Shown here: positions 45,800 through 53,814 of the stretch, in pieces
How positions within the stretch are numbered: the first letter of the stretch is position 1
How the letters are laid out: the number at the start of each line of letters is the position of its first letter
Source of the DNA: Bacteroidales bacterium
GTDB lineage: Bacteria; Bacteroidota; Bacteroidia; Bacteroidales; VadinHA17
Direction: 5' to 3'
DNA: 64,000 nt
Assembly (NCBI GenBank): GCA_025454795.1
Contig: JALONT010000013.1
Coordinates: forward strand, 1-64,000
Notes under the pieces: generated by a model
What the model saw: only the letters and a program-made list of their open reading frames with translations
Told to the model about the DNA's origin: nothing
Database searches by the model: none
Translations under genes and position numbers: made by a program

Positions 45800-47614
45800 A
45801 TGGCAATGACTTTGCTTGAAAAAATAATTGCATCCCATTCAAAATCAAGTTCCGTTCATCCCGGGGAAATTATCGATATTGAAATCGATATCCGGGTGGC
45901 ACGGGATTTCGGAGGTGCAAATGTGGTAAAGAATATCAGAGACCATGGACTTTCAATAAATAATCCTTCTAAAACTCTCTTTACTTTTGACTGCAATCCG
46001 ACCGGCTCTGATCAGAAATATGCTGTAAATCAGCATATATGCAGAATTTTTGCACGTGAAAACGGAATCCGGGTTTATGATATAGATGCCGGAATCGGTA
46101 CCCATATCCTGATTGATCAGGGTTATGTTTACCCGGGGGCAACAGCAGTTTCAACTGATTCTCATGCAAATATTCTCGGGGCAATAGGCGCATTCGGCCA
46201 GGGAATGGGAGATATGGACATTGCAGCAGCCTGGCATAATGGGAAAATATGGTTCAAAGTACCGCCATCCGTAAGAATTGACCTTAAGGGTGATCTTCCT
46301 CCCAAAGTCTCATCAAAGGATTTTATACTTAATCTGCTGAAAGTATTCGGAGCAAACTCCCTTCTCGGATTCTCTGTCGAGTTATTTGGTACCTGCATCG
46401 ATAAGATGTCTATCGACGACAGGATCACAGTTTCGTCGATGGGCACTGAAATGGGTGCAATAATTATTCTGTTCCCTCCTTCAGAAGCGATAATGGACTT
46501 CTGCAGACAGCGCAGTAAAACTAAATTCACTCCCGTTTTTGCGGATGAGGATGCCTCATATGAAAGGAGGATCGAAATAGATGTAAGTGAATTTGTTCCT
46601 ATGGTGTCACGGCCGGGTGAACCTCATGATACAGTTGATATTGCAACCGTGCAGGGGCAAAAGATCGATTCTGCGTTTATCGGCAGCTGTACAAACGGAA
46701 GAATGAGTGATATGATCAAAGCGGCTGTATTACTGAAAGATAAAAAAGTTGCACCGGGAGTTATTCTTAAAATAGTTCCGGCAACCGACGAGATATGGAA
46801 AAGATGTCTTGATGAAGGACTACTTGATACTTTTAAAAGAGCAGGGGCACTGGTCTCAAACGCAGGTTGTGCCGGCTGCGCTGCCGGACAGGTTGGACAA
46901 AACGGACAGGGAGAAATAACCATAAGTACGGGGAACAGGAACTTCCCCGGTAAGCAGGGTAAAGGTAATGTGTATCTTGCTTCACCTGAAGTTGTTACCG
47001 CTTCAGCTATTGCAGGACATATTACGACACCTGAAAAACTGCCTGCTCTGCCTTCAGTGTTTGATACTCCGATAAAAAACATGGATACCGCCAAGCCGGC
47101 GTCAAAACCGAAAACCGGGATATCAAAGCCTCTGGTGATTGAAGGCAGGATCTGGTTCATTCCAAAAGATAATATAGACACCGACATGATCTTTCATAAC
47201 AGATATCTGGCAATAACTGACCTAAAGGAGATGGGACAATATACTTTTGACAATCTGAAAGGTTTCGAGAATCTTGCCGGTAATGTCAGCCCTGGTGATA
47301 TTGTTGTTGCAGGTAAAAATTTTGGCAGTGGTAGCTCAAGACAGCAAGCCGTTGATTGTTTTATTTCGCTGGGCATACAGGTGATTATTGCTGAATCGTT
47401 CGGATCTATATATGAGAGAAATGCTATAAATGCCGCCCTTCCGATAATATCCTGCAAATCAATAAACGACCTTGAACTTATTTCAGGAGATACAATAAAA
47501 ATAAATCTGTTGACCGGTGAAATCATTAATCTGAGAAATAAGAAGACCACTGCGGGTGAACCATTTTCTGAGGTGCAGTCTGAGATTTATCAAAAGGGCA
47601 GTCTGCTTGGTTGA
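45800..47614 (+). CDS. aconitase/isopropylmalate dehydratase family hydro-lyase, fused large and small subunits (paralogue 1)
   Basis: The 604-residue protein joins a LeuC-like [4Fe-4S] domain (about 1-410) to a LeuD-like swivel domain (about 435-600). Cluster cysteines are seen in GSCTNGRMSDM and in the CAGC pair of NAGCAGCAAGQ, with STDSHANILGA in the active site and NFPGKQGKG further on. The swivel domain carries the catalytic-serine loop GSGSSRQQAV. The family isomerises or dehydrates hydroxy-di/tricarboxylates. GSGSSRQQ rather than GCGSSRE points to a homoaconitase-like rather than classical LeuD loop, but the substrate is open. It is followed by a second gene of the same build and preceded by an AraC regulator. 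Confidence 0.88.
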   Translation: MAMTLLEKIIASHSKSSSVHPGEIIDIEIDIRVARDFGGANVVKNIRDHGLSINNPSKTLFTFDCNPTGSDQKYAVNQHICRIFARENGIRVYDIDAGIGTHILIDQGYVYPGATAVSTDSHANILGAIGAFGQGMGDMDIAAAWHNGKIWFKVPPSVRIDLKGDLPPKVSSKDFILNLLKVFGANSLLGFSVELFGTCIDKMSIDDRITVSSMGTEMGAIIILFPPSEAIMDFCRQRSKTKFTPVFADEDASYERRIEIDVSEFVPMVSRPGEPHDTVDIATVQGQKIDSAFIGSCTNGRMSDMIKAAVLLKDKKVAPGVILKIVPATDEIWKRCLDEGLLDTFKRAGALVSNAGCAGCAAGQVGQNGQGEITISTGNRNFPGKQGKGNVYLASPEVVTASAIAGHITTPEKLPALPSVFDTPIKNMDTAKPASKPKTGISKPLVIEGRIWFIPKDNIDTDMIFHNRYLAITDLKEMGQYTFDNLKGFENLAGNVSPGDIVVAGKNFGSGSSRQQAVDCFISLGIQVIIAESFGSIYERNAINAALPIISCKSINDLELISGDTIKINLLTGEIINLRNKKTTAGEPFSEVQSEIYQKGSLLG

Positions 47615-47644
47615 TTAATAATACTTTCAAATCCTGATCGCTCT

Positions 47645-49420
47645 ATGAGCTCATTTACATTTGCTGAAAAAATATTTAAGGCCCCTGCAGGAACTATAGT
47701 CTTTGCACGGCCTGATATTATTCTTACTCACGATAATACATCAAGCATCTACAAAACTTTCCAGAAGATGGGAGGACAAAAAGTCACAAATCCTGATCAG
47801 ATGCTCGTGGTACTCGATCATAACGCTCCACCGGCAGATTCAAAGCTGGCTACCCAGTATCAGGAGATAAGAGATATTGTGGATCAGCAGGGGATAAAGA
47901 ATTTCTATGACTCCGGCAAAGGGATTTGCCATCAGCTAATGTCTGACCATGCCCGTCCGGGGATGCTGATAGTAGGCAGCGACAGCCATACATCTACCGC
48001 TGGAGCATTTAATGCATTTGCTGCAGGTATCGACCGCACTGAATCTGCAGGAATATGGAAGAGGGGAGAGACATGGTTCAGGGTGCCCGAATCAATTAAA
48101 ATTACTCTGAAGGGTAAATTGAAAGAGAGAGTTTATGCCAAAGACCTTGCGCTCTGGATAATAGGCATGATAGGCTCAGACGGAGCCAATTATATGTCAA
48201 TAGAATATCATGGCGATGGTTTGAAATATCTTAATATCGCCGACAGGATGACAATTGCCAATCTTGCCTCCGAGATGGGTGCAAAAAATGCTGTTTTCCC
48301 TGCTGATAGCGTGCTTTCGGAGTTTTTAGGAAGAAAGGAAAATGGTATCTGGTCTGACGAAAATGCAAATTATTTCCGTAAGATAGAAATAATCCTGGAT
48401 GAGTTATTCCCTGTTGTTGCTGCACCCCATAACGTTGATAATATAAAATCAATACATGATGCTGCAGGGATCCCGGTTCAGGAAGGGCTCATCGGTACCT
48501 GCACTAATGGCAGGATCGAAGATCTTCGTGTTGCGGCTAAGATACTGAAAGACAAAAAGATTAAAGCTGGATTTCAGCTTAATGTAATTCCGGCTTCAAG
48601 GAAAATATTTCTCAAGGCAATTGAAGAAGGATTAATCTCAGATATGATAGAAGCCGGGGCAAATGTCCTTACACCTTCCTGCGGACCTTGTCTTGGAACC
48701 GGACAGGGTATTCCTGCTAATGGTCATACTGTTATTTCATCAGCAAACCGGAATTTCCCGGGCAGAATGGGAAATAAGGAAGCTTCTATTTATCTCGCTT
48801 CTCCGGCGACTGTAGCTGTGACAGCCCTTACGGGTAAGATTACGGATCCGAGGATAAACCAAGGTTCAGAGAAGTTTCCATATGAAGCCGTACAGAGTAA
48901 AACATATATGATAAAACCCGGTGACAACAGAAAAACGGGTAATGTCTGGAATTATTCCGATGTTGATAATTTTAATACGGATCAGATGTTTGCAGGAAAA
49001 GATACCTATAATATCCTTAGCTCTGACCCGGATTCAATCTTGCCATTGCTTTTTGCTGATTTTGATCCTTCATTCAGTAAAAACGTTACAAAAGGTGATA
49101 TAATAATTGCCGGTGATAACTTTGGCTGCGGAAGTTCAAGGGAACATCCTTCGGTGGGGCTGGCACATGCAGGCATAAAAGCAGTGATAGTTAAATCTGT
49201 GAACAGGATATTTTATCGTTCATCTATTAACCAGGGTCTGCTCCTGATCGTTCACAGGAAGGCTGTTGAATCTTACAGTCCGGGTGATGAGATTGAAATT
49301 ATTTTTGACAGGGGAGAAATAATCATTGGTAGTAACAAATATACATTTGAGCCATTACCGGAAAAGCTTAAGCAGATTATCGACAAAAAGGGACTGATAA
49401 ATTATATGAAATCAGTATGA
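47645..49420 (+). CDS. aconitase/isopropylmalate dehydratase family hydro-lyase, fused large and small subunits (paralogue 2)
   Basis: The 591-residue protein has the same two-domain build as its neighbour. It has VGSDSHTSTAGAFNAFAAG in the active site, cluster cysteines in GTCTNGRIEDL and the CGPC pair of TPSCGPCLGTGQG, and NFPGRMGNK. The C-terminal swivel domain carries GCGSSREHPS, the more classical LeuD form. It is clearly diverged from paralogue 1, so the pair is not a recent duplication. They may form a hetero-oligomer or catalyse successive steps. No isopropylmalate synthase or dehydrogenase is next to them, which argues against plain leucine synthesis. Confidence 0.88.
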   Translation: MSSFTFAEKIFKAPAGTIVFARPDIILTHDNTSSIYKTFQKMGGQKVTNPDQMLVVLDHNAPPADSKLATQYQEIRDIVDQQGIKNFYDSGKGICHQLMSDHARPGMLIVGSDSHTSTAGAFNAFAAGIDRTESAGIWKRGETWFRVPESIKITLKGKLKERVYAKDLALWIIGMIGSDGANYMSIEYHGDGLKYLNIADRMTIANLASEMGAKNAVFPADSVLSEFLGRKENGIWSDENANYFRKIEIILDELFPVVAAPHNVDNIKSIHDAAGIPVQEGLIGTCTNGRIEDLRVAAKILKDKKIKAGFQLNVIPASRKIFLKAIEEGLISDMIEAGANVLTPSCGPCLGTGQGIPANGHTVISSANRNFPGRMGNKEASIYLASPATVAVTALTGKITDPRINQGSEKFPYEAVQSKTYMIKPGDNRKTGNVWNYSDVDNFNTDQMFAGKDTYNILSSDPDSILPLLFADFDPSFSKNVTKGDIIIAGDNFGCGSSREHPSVGLAHAGIKAVIVKSVNRIFYRSSINQGLLLIVHRKAVESYSPGDEIEIIFDRGEIIIGSNKYTFEPLPEKLKQIIDKKGLINYMKSV

Positions 49421-49477
49421 CCAGGTCAGGTATTTGTCTTCTGTAATTAATTAAGATACCCTCAATTGCATGATCAG

Positions 49478-49508
49478 ATTGCAAAAATTGAAAAAAAATG
49501 TATTTTTG
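49478..49508 (+). promoter_or_regulatory. promoter of the tRNA locus
   Basis: ATTG (49478-49481), 19 bases, then TATTTTTG (49501-49508), a full -7 match. It lies directly upstream of the broken tRNA copy, so transcription would pass through the relic and its palindrome before the intact tRNA-Arg. Confidence 0.55.
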
Positions 49509-49520
49509 CAGCCGGTAATC

Positions 49521-49673
49521 GGTTCCGTAGCTCAGTTGGTCCCGAAAAACAGCAAATCATTGATTTGCTAAGTTTTTCGAGGATCCTCGAAAATCTAATT
49601 CCGCCGCTGGCGGAAAAGATTTTCGGGAATAGAGCAATTCCGCGTAAGCTGAATGAGTCGAGAGTTCATTGTA
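49521..49673 (+). pseudogene. degenerate tRNA copy interrupted by a palindromic insert
   Basis: The first 19 bases (49521-49539) are identical to the 5' end of the intact tRNA-Arg at 49682. After an 89-bp palindrome the copy resumes with ATAGAGCAA, exactly the next bases of that tRNA. Beyond this only islands match (TAAGCTG, GTCG, GTTC), and no proper anticodon stem, T arm or 3' acceptor strand can be drawn. It is therefore a tRNA relic and cannot charge. The ORF-track frame 49466-49720 across it is not a gene. Confidence 0.75.
49540..49628. repeat. 89-bp nested palindromic element inserted in the tRNA D-loop
   Basis: The outer arms TCCCGAAAA and TTTTCGGGA pair perfectly. Inside are three further perfect hairpins or palindromes: AGCAAATCA/TGATTTGCT, the self-complementary TTTTCGAGGATCCTCGAAAA, and TTCCGCC-GCT-GGCGGAA enclosed by GAAAATC/GATTTTC. 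The insertion point is between GTTGG and ATAGAGC of the tRNA D arm. It codes for nothing and looks like a small non-autonomous palindromic mobile element. Confidence 0.75.
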
Positions 49674-49681
49674 TATTATTT

Positions 49682-49755
49682 GGTTCCGTAGCTCAGTTGG
49701 ATAGAGCAACAGCCTTCTAAGCTGTGGGTCGCGCGTTCGACTCGCGCCGGAATCA
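49682..49755 (+). tRNA. tRNA-Arg (anticodon TCT)
   Basis: A complete cloverleaf can be drawn. The acceptor stem GGTTCCG pairs with CGGAATC (one G-U pair), the D arm is GCTC-AGTTGGATA-GAGC, the anticodon stem is ACAGC/GCTGT around loop CTTCTAA (anticodon TCT), and the T arm is CGCGC/GCGCG around TTCGACT with GTTCGA. The discriminator is A and CCA is not encoded. It reads AGA, a frequent arginine codon in this AT-rich sequence. Confidence 0.95.
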
Positions 49756-49768
49756 CTTTGAGGATCAG

Positions 49769-49798
49769 GGAGTTAGAGTAGTCTAACTCCATTTTCTT
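49769..49798 (+). terminator. Rho-independent terminator of the tRNA locus
   Basis: GGAGTTAGA and TCTAACTCC form a perfect 9-bp stem around GTAG, followed by ATTTTCTT. It lies 13 bases after the tRNA. Confidence 0.75.
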
Positions 49799-49845
49799 AC
49801 CATCTGAACCTTAATGGCATATTCCTCTTAGTGTGCCTGACAGAA

Positions 49846-50691
49846 CTATCTTAATGACTGACCATGCAAATACAATCCGATTACTCCGGCAGATTCGACC
49901 CATTTATCTTCATTTGACTTTCTATGCCAGGTATAACCGGTAAAAAATTCTGTACGAAATAATAGCCTGCCCTCTCCCAGATCTTTAAACAATTCCAGGG
50001 CTATTATGACATTTCCTTCAACTATTATCGAATATTCCCTCAGATCAAAGGTTAAAAGATCTTTTATCTCATCTTTTGTAAAGGAGATGTATATTGGTTT
50101 TGTCAGAATATTCTTATACTCTTCTCCGTTTTCTGACTGGTAGATATTTAATCTGTAAGTAACCGAATCGTAGGTACAGACTCCAACATTAAGATGCAAA
50201 TCTTTTAATATCAACCGTCTTCTGACTTTTACTTTTACCCCCAGTTCAGAACCTAAATCGTTAGATGCAAAACCGGACCTGAGAACGTCGGACGTGACAG
50301 GAGTACCTATTCTAATTTCGAAAGGTTTATGATAGATCACTTCCACATCCGATAAATGATATGTAATAGGGTCCAGGTATACCATTTTAATAGAATCCTC
50401 CTTGAAGTGACCTGCAGTAATGGTTTTAGATTTATAACCAATCATTGAAAACCTTAATGTATCATCGTTATCAATGTTGCTAAGGTTTATTGTGAAGTTA
50501 CCGGAATCGTCCGAAACGGTGCCTACACTCTTTCCGATAATTCCAATATTAGCATAACCGATGCCTGAATTAGTCTCACTTGATAAAACCTTGCCACTAT
50601 CAGATTGACTGAAAACCAGGCCGGGAATAAGCACCAAAAATAATAATAATCCTTTTTTAATATTAAGTTCAGGTAAATGGAGTGTCGTCAT
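49846..50691 (-). CDS. exported protein with carboxypeptidase-regulatory-like (CarboxypepD_reg-like) domain
   Basis: The 281-residue protein has an N-terminal signal (KKGLLLFLVLIPGLVFSQ) followed by the beta-sandwich domain common at the start of Bacteroidota envelope proteins (GKVLSSETNSGIGYANIGIIGKS, GTVSDDSGNFTINL, LRFSMIGYKSKTI, ending near residue 110). The remaining 170 residues are beta-rich with no motif I recognise and no TonB barrel. It is a periplasmic or surface protein of unknown role. It is preceded by a terminator, so it has its own transcript. Confidence 0.75.
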   Translation of the reverse strand: MTTLHLPELNIKKGLLLFLVLIPGLVFSQSDSGKVLSSETNSGIGYANIGIIGKSVGTVSDDSGNFTINLSNIDNDDTLRFSMIGYKSKTITAGHFKEDSIKMVYLDPITYHLSDVEVIYHKPFEIRIGTPVTSDVLRSGFASNDLGSELGVKVKVRRRLILKDLHLNVGVCTYDSVTYRLNIYQSENGEEYKNILTKPIYISFTKDEIKDLLTFDLREYSIIVEGNVIIALELFKDLGEGRLLFRTEFFTGYTWHRKSNEDKWVESAGVIGLYLHGQSLR

Positions 50692-50714
50692 AACGAATTA
50701 AGTATGAACGAAAA

Positions 50715-50757
50715 TAAAAAAAAATCAGTTAGTTTGAATGTTTATAACTAACTGATT
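50715..50757 (-). terminator. Rho-independent terminator of the PepSY-like gene
   Basis: AATCAGTTAGTT and AACTAACTGATT form a perfect 12-bp stem, followed on the minus strand by a run of about nine T. It lies 22 bases after the stop codon at 50779. Confidence 0.85.
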
Positions 50758-50778
50758 CTTGATACTCAGTTCAAATTA

Positions 50779-51336
50779 TTAATTAGTCCCCTGCCAGTTA
50801 AAGGAGATACTTCTTTTTACGCCATCTTTTTCAACTGTAATGCGGAAATGCTGTTCTACGCTACTATTATTATGATCATGATAAAATCTGATGATCTCTT
50901 TGTTCCCGACTATTCTCCAGTCTTTGTATTGACTTTTTAAGAATTTTTCCATTACATCGGGAGGCATAGCTAAATTCATAGCCATCTCTCTGGTTTCGAT
51001 AAGCTCTCCTTTATTAGTATACACTGCCCACAAATCAGTTTTCTTGTCGGTTTTCATTTCAACCTCATAACGATCGAGTTTGACATTTTCTGCTCCCATG
51101 TCATAAACCCATCCATATTCCTTTAGTGCATAAGGGAATCTGGACCATGTAAGAGGATCATTCTTATCAAACTGTACGTTAACTGCGTTTACAACAGCAA
51201 CAGGCACCTGGTCCTTCGTAATTTTAACAATTACACCTGGTTCCATGTCACTAATATTAAAATCATGAGATACTTGTGCAAGTGAAGGAAGCACAAATCC
51301 CGCCAAGGCTAAACATGTAATCAATAATTTTTTCAT
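50779..51336 (-). CDS. exported PepSY-like hypothetical protein
   Basis: The 185-residue protein has a clean signal peptide (MKKLLITCLALAGFVLPSLAQ). The body shows two similar alpha-beta units: KDQVPVAVVNAVNVQF followed by YEVEMKTDKKTDLWAVYTNKGELIE, then MPPDVMEKFLKSQYKDWRI followed by FRITVEKDGVKRSISF. This resembles the PepSY-like/DUF2874 fold common in secreted Bacteroidota proteins, whose function is unknown. It is flanked by a strong terminator and stands alone. Confidence 0.65.
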   Translation of the reverse strand: MKKLLITCLALAGFVLPSLAQVSHDFNISDMEPGVIVKITKDQVPVAVVNAVNVQFDKNDPLTWSRFPYALKEYGWVYDMGAENVKLDRYEVEMKTDKKTDLWAVYTNKGELIETREMAMNLAMPPDVMEKFLKSQYKDWRIVGNKEIIRFYHDHNNSSVEQHFRITVEKDGVKRSISFNWQGTN

Positions 51337-51473
51337 AATTCTTAAGTATTAGTTGATATTCTATTTTGATACTTAAACAATGAAGCTTTAAATAAGTTCA
51401 GCTTCAAAATGAAAATTATTGATTAAACAGAATTATACCTTAACAGAATTTCAAAGATCTGTTGATTGGAAGC

Positions 51474-52181
51474 TTATAATCTTTTAAAAGGAACAAATCT
51501 TACAAAAGTCAGACGTTTTTTTTCAATTTTCCCGTTTTTCTTCACAAGAAGGATCAGTTCCTGCACTGCTGAAGGCTTTCCGACTGGTATCACAAGTCTT
51601 CCGTTTTCTGCCAGCTGATCTATCAGGGGTTGCGGAATAGTCTCAGCAGCAGCTGTAACCACAATAAGATCATAGGGCGCAAATTCAGACCAACCTTTGT
51701 AGCCATCACCATATTTACATATTATGTTTTTGTACTCAAGCTTCTTCAATCTTTCTGAGGATTCTTTTGCCAGCTCCGGAACAATCTCAATTGTGTAAAC
51801 TTTATCCACAATTTCAGCCAGGACTGCTGCCTGGTAACCTGATCCGGTTCCGATTTCCAGGGCTTTCATCTTTCTTCCGGGTTTAAGCACTTCAGTCATA
51901 TATGCCACAATGTACGGCTGCGAGATTGTCTGCCCGTAACCTATCGGAAGAGGATAATCATTATAAGCTTCATCTGCATAATCCTTTGGAACAAAAAGAT
52001 GCCTCGGTACTTTGGACAGCGCCGAAAGAACTGCATTATTGGTCACACCGCGATCCATGATCTGGTTTCTGACCATTTTTTGTCTCAGAGATTCATATTT
52101 ATCAGATTGTGGTAAGATGAAACCTGCCATAACGAGAATAGGTATGATCAGTAAATATTTCACAACACGCACATTTTCCAC
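51474..52181 (-). CDS. pcm: exported protein-L-isoaspartate O-methyltransferase
   Basis: PIMT repairs damaged aspartyl residues with SAM. The 235-residue protein shows VLSALSKVPRHLFVPKDYADEAY, PLPIGYGQTISQPYIVAYMTEVL, the SAM loop LEIGTGSGYQAAVLAEI and LIVVTAAAETIPQPL. Before the enzyme domain comes a signal-like hydrophobic segment (YLLIIPILVMAGFIL). The frame opens at a GTG (52181), but a second GTG at 52163 would give a more regular signal peptide. Export would place the repair enzyme in the periplasm, where SAM is not expected, so it may instead remain anchored with its domain inside. Such N-termini recur in this phylum. Confidence 0.9.
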   Translation of the reverse strand: MENVRVVKYLLIIPILVMAGFILPQSDKYESLRQKMVRNQIMDRGVTNNAVLSALSKVPRHLFVPKDYADEAYNDYPLPIGYGQTISQPYIVAYMTEVLKPGRKMKALEIGTGSGYQAAVLAEIVDKVYTIEIVPELAKESSERLKKLEYKNIICKYGDGYKGWSEFAPYDLIVVTAAAETIPQPLIDQLAENGRLVIPVGKPSAVQELILLVKKNGKIEKKRLTFVRFVPFKRL

Positions 52182-52262
52182 AAGATAATAAATATCCGGT
52201 TTATTTCAAAGACATGATACCCTGAATATACATAACTTGAGTATTCTCTTTTTGAGATTAAA

Positions 52263-52901
52263 TCAGATATGCAGACCAAGAATTGATAAAAATCCTTTTC
52301 CTAAAAACTGTATCAGGGGCCAGATTGGTAAAAAATTTATTTTTGTCAACATTGAACCAAAGATAAGCCCCAACAGAATGAATGATCCGTATTTGTAAAG
52401 TCCTGCATGCAAAGCGGGAAACCTTCTGAAATAATTCAGTAACAGATGAGAACCGTCGAGAGGCGGGATGGGAATCAGGTTAAAAATAAAAAGTCCCCAG
52501 TTGATGTATATTGCGTAAAGGAATACCTCAGTTGTCAACGTATAATAGCTTTCAGGATGAATTTTGACAATAACCGCTAAGATAACCGAGAGTAAAATTG
52601 AGAGAAGGGCATTCGAAACAGGACCTGCAACAGCGATCTTAATTACATCTGTCCTGGGATTTCTCAGATTCAGTTCATTGAACTGAACAGGTTTTGCCCA
52701 TCCGAATCCTGCAACCAGGAGCATTATGAAACCAAGCAGATCAATGTGTTTGAGCGGATTCAGAGTAATGCGTCCCTGCTCTTCGGAAGTTTTGTCTCCA
52801 CATTTCTTGGCTGTAAGAGCATGACTGAATTCATGGACAGTCAGACCGAGAATAATCCCGGGAAGGAACTTGAGCGTCCTCAGGATATCAAAGCTGTCCA
52901 T
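52263..52901 (-). CDS. site-2 protease family (M50) membrane protein
   Basis: The 212-residue protein has the zinc motif HEFSH in ILGLTVHEFSHALTAKK (about 18-34) and the second metal-binding stretch NLIPIPPLDGSHLL (about 138-151). Hydrophobic helices surround both. It is the small rhomboid-like FrpC/YwhC subtype rather than RseP, as there is no PDZ domain. Such peptidases cut substrates within the membrane; the substrate is unknown. Its first 14 bases overlap the end of the PHP-type gene, so the two are cotranscribed. Confidence 0.88.
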   Translation of the reverse strand: MDSFDILRTLKFLPGIILGLTVHEFSHALTAKKCGDKTSEEQGRITLNPLKHIDLLGFIMLLVAGFGWAKPVQFNELNLRNPRTDVIKIAVAGPVSNALLSILLSVILAVIVKIHPESYYTLTTEVFLYAIYINWGLFIFNLIPIPPLDGSHLLLNYFRRFPALHAGLYKYGSFILLGLIFGSMLTKINFLPIWPLIQFLGKGFLSILGLHI

Positions 52902-53688
52902 TTGCTCTTTTATTTACGGGTTGAAAAAAATCTTCCTTTGTAAGATTGCATTTTCTGACCATTTCAACTGCATAGTCAGCCCCTGAAAAATTACTGTCGG
53001 TATTATTGGTGCCAACAGTAAACTTTACACCGGCTTCTTTTGCTCTTTGAAGAAATTCATATGATGGAATTCTGTACCTGTTGTTAATTTCAATTGCAAT
53101 ATTGCTGGCTTTTGCAGCCTGGATAACCTTGTCCATCCTTTCCGGTGTCCAGAAAATGTCATAACGTTCCGACATCTGAGCAGGTAAAAATGTTGGATTC
53201 ACGTAAATATCGATTGGTTCTTCATTAAGTATTTTTACTATCGTATTAACCAGGTAGTCCATAAATGCCTGCTCATCATCTATCCATGTCTCCTCTTTTA
53301 TCCATATCCTGTTCCTTCTTCCTTTTTCATCAGTAAAGGTCATCCCGTCAGTAAATACGTAATCAAATTTATCCATCGACTCCTTTGAAAACAGGTTTAC
53401 CCACTCGCGTCCTTCTGCCTGCATGCCAATATAGAATTGTGAATAATCTTTCAGCGTCTGTAATACTGAGTCGATCTGGCTGTCCTGATGAACAGGAAAT
53501 TTATAACCACAATTGACCACTATTCCATAATTTATGTTTTCAGCCCTGGATTTTTTTACTGCATCCTCAATCGTGAAATCACCTTTCAGATGGATATGAA
53601 GATCCGTTATCCGGATCTTATCCTTCTCCCTGCAACTTATTGAATATGTGAATATTGCAGCCAGGATTAAAAATAGTTTCGTTTTCAT
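52888..53688 (-). CDS. PHP-domain-like lipoprotein
   Basis: I use the ATG at 53688 because it starts a lipoprotein signal (FLILAAIFTYSISC, Cys19); the frame opens earlier at 53712. The 266-residue protein has ITDLHIHLKGDF after the anchor, a DxHxH metal site of the PHP/amidohydrolase kind, AIEINNRYRIPSYEFL and GVKFTVGTNNTDS near the C-terminus. This fold hydrolyses phosphoesters or amide bonds with two or three metals. A lipid-anchored, envelope form is unusual, and the substrate is unknown. It overlaps the M50 protease gene downstream. Confidence 0.75.
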   Translation of the reverse strand: MKTKLFLILAAIFTYSISCREKDKIRITDLHIHLKGDFTIEDAVKKSRAENINYGIVVNCGYKFPVHQDSQIDSVLQTLKDYSQFYIGMQAEGREWVNLFSKESMDKFDYVFTDGMTFTDEKGRRNRIWIKEETWIDDEQAFMDYLVNTIVKILNEEPIDIYVNPTFLPAQMSERYDIFWTPERMDKVIQAAKASNIAIEINNRYRIPSYEFLQRAKEAGVKFTVGTNNTDSNFSGADYAVEMVRKCNLTKEDFFQPVNKRANGQL

Positions 53689-53814
53689 ACTGATATAATT
53701 AATACTCTTCAAAGATTAGGAAAATAATTTTCTTTTTTGCATTAACTGGTTGCTATTTCAGTACTTATTCGCATTTTCGCGTAAATTAAGATTTAAGTCA
53801 GAGAATTAAGCACC

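Noticed and set aside
49466-49720. 84-residue plus-strand ORF
   Set aside because: It runs through the tRNA relic, the palindrome and part of the intact tRNA.
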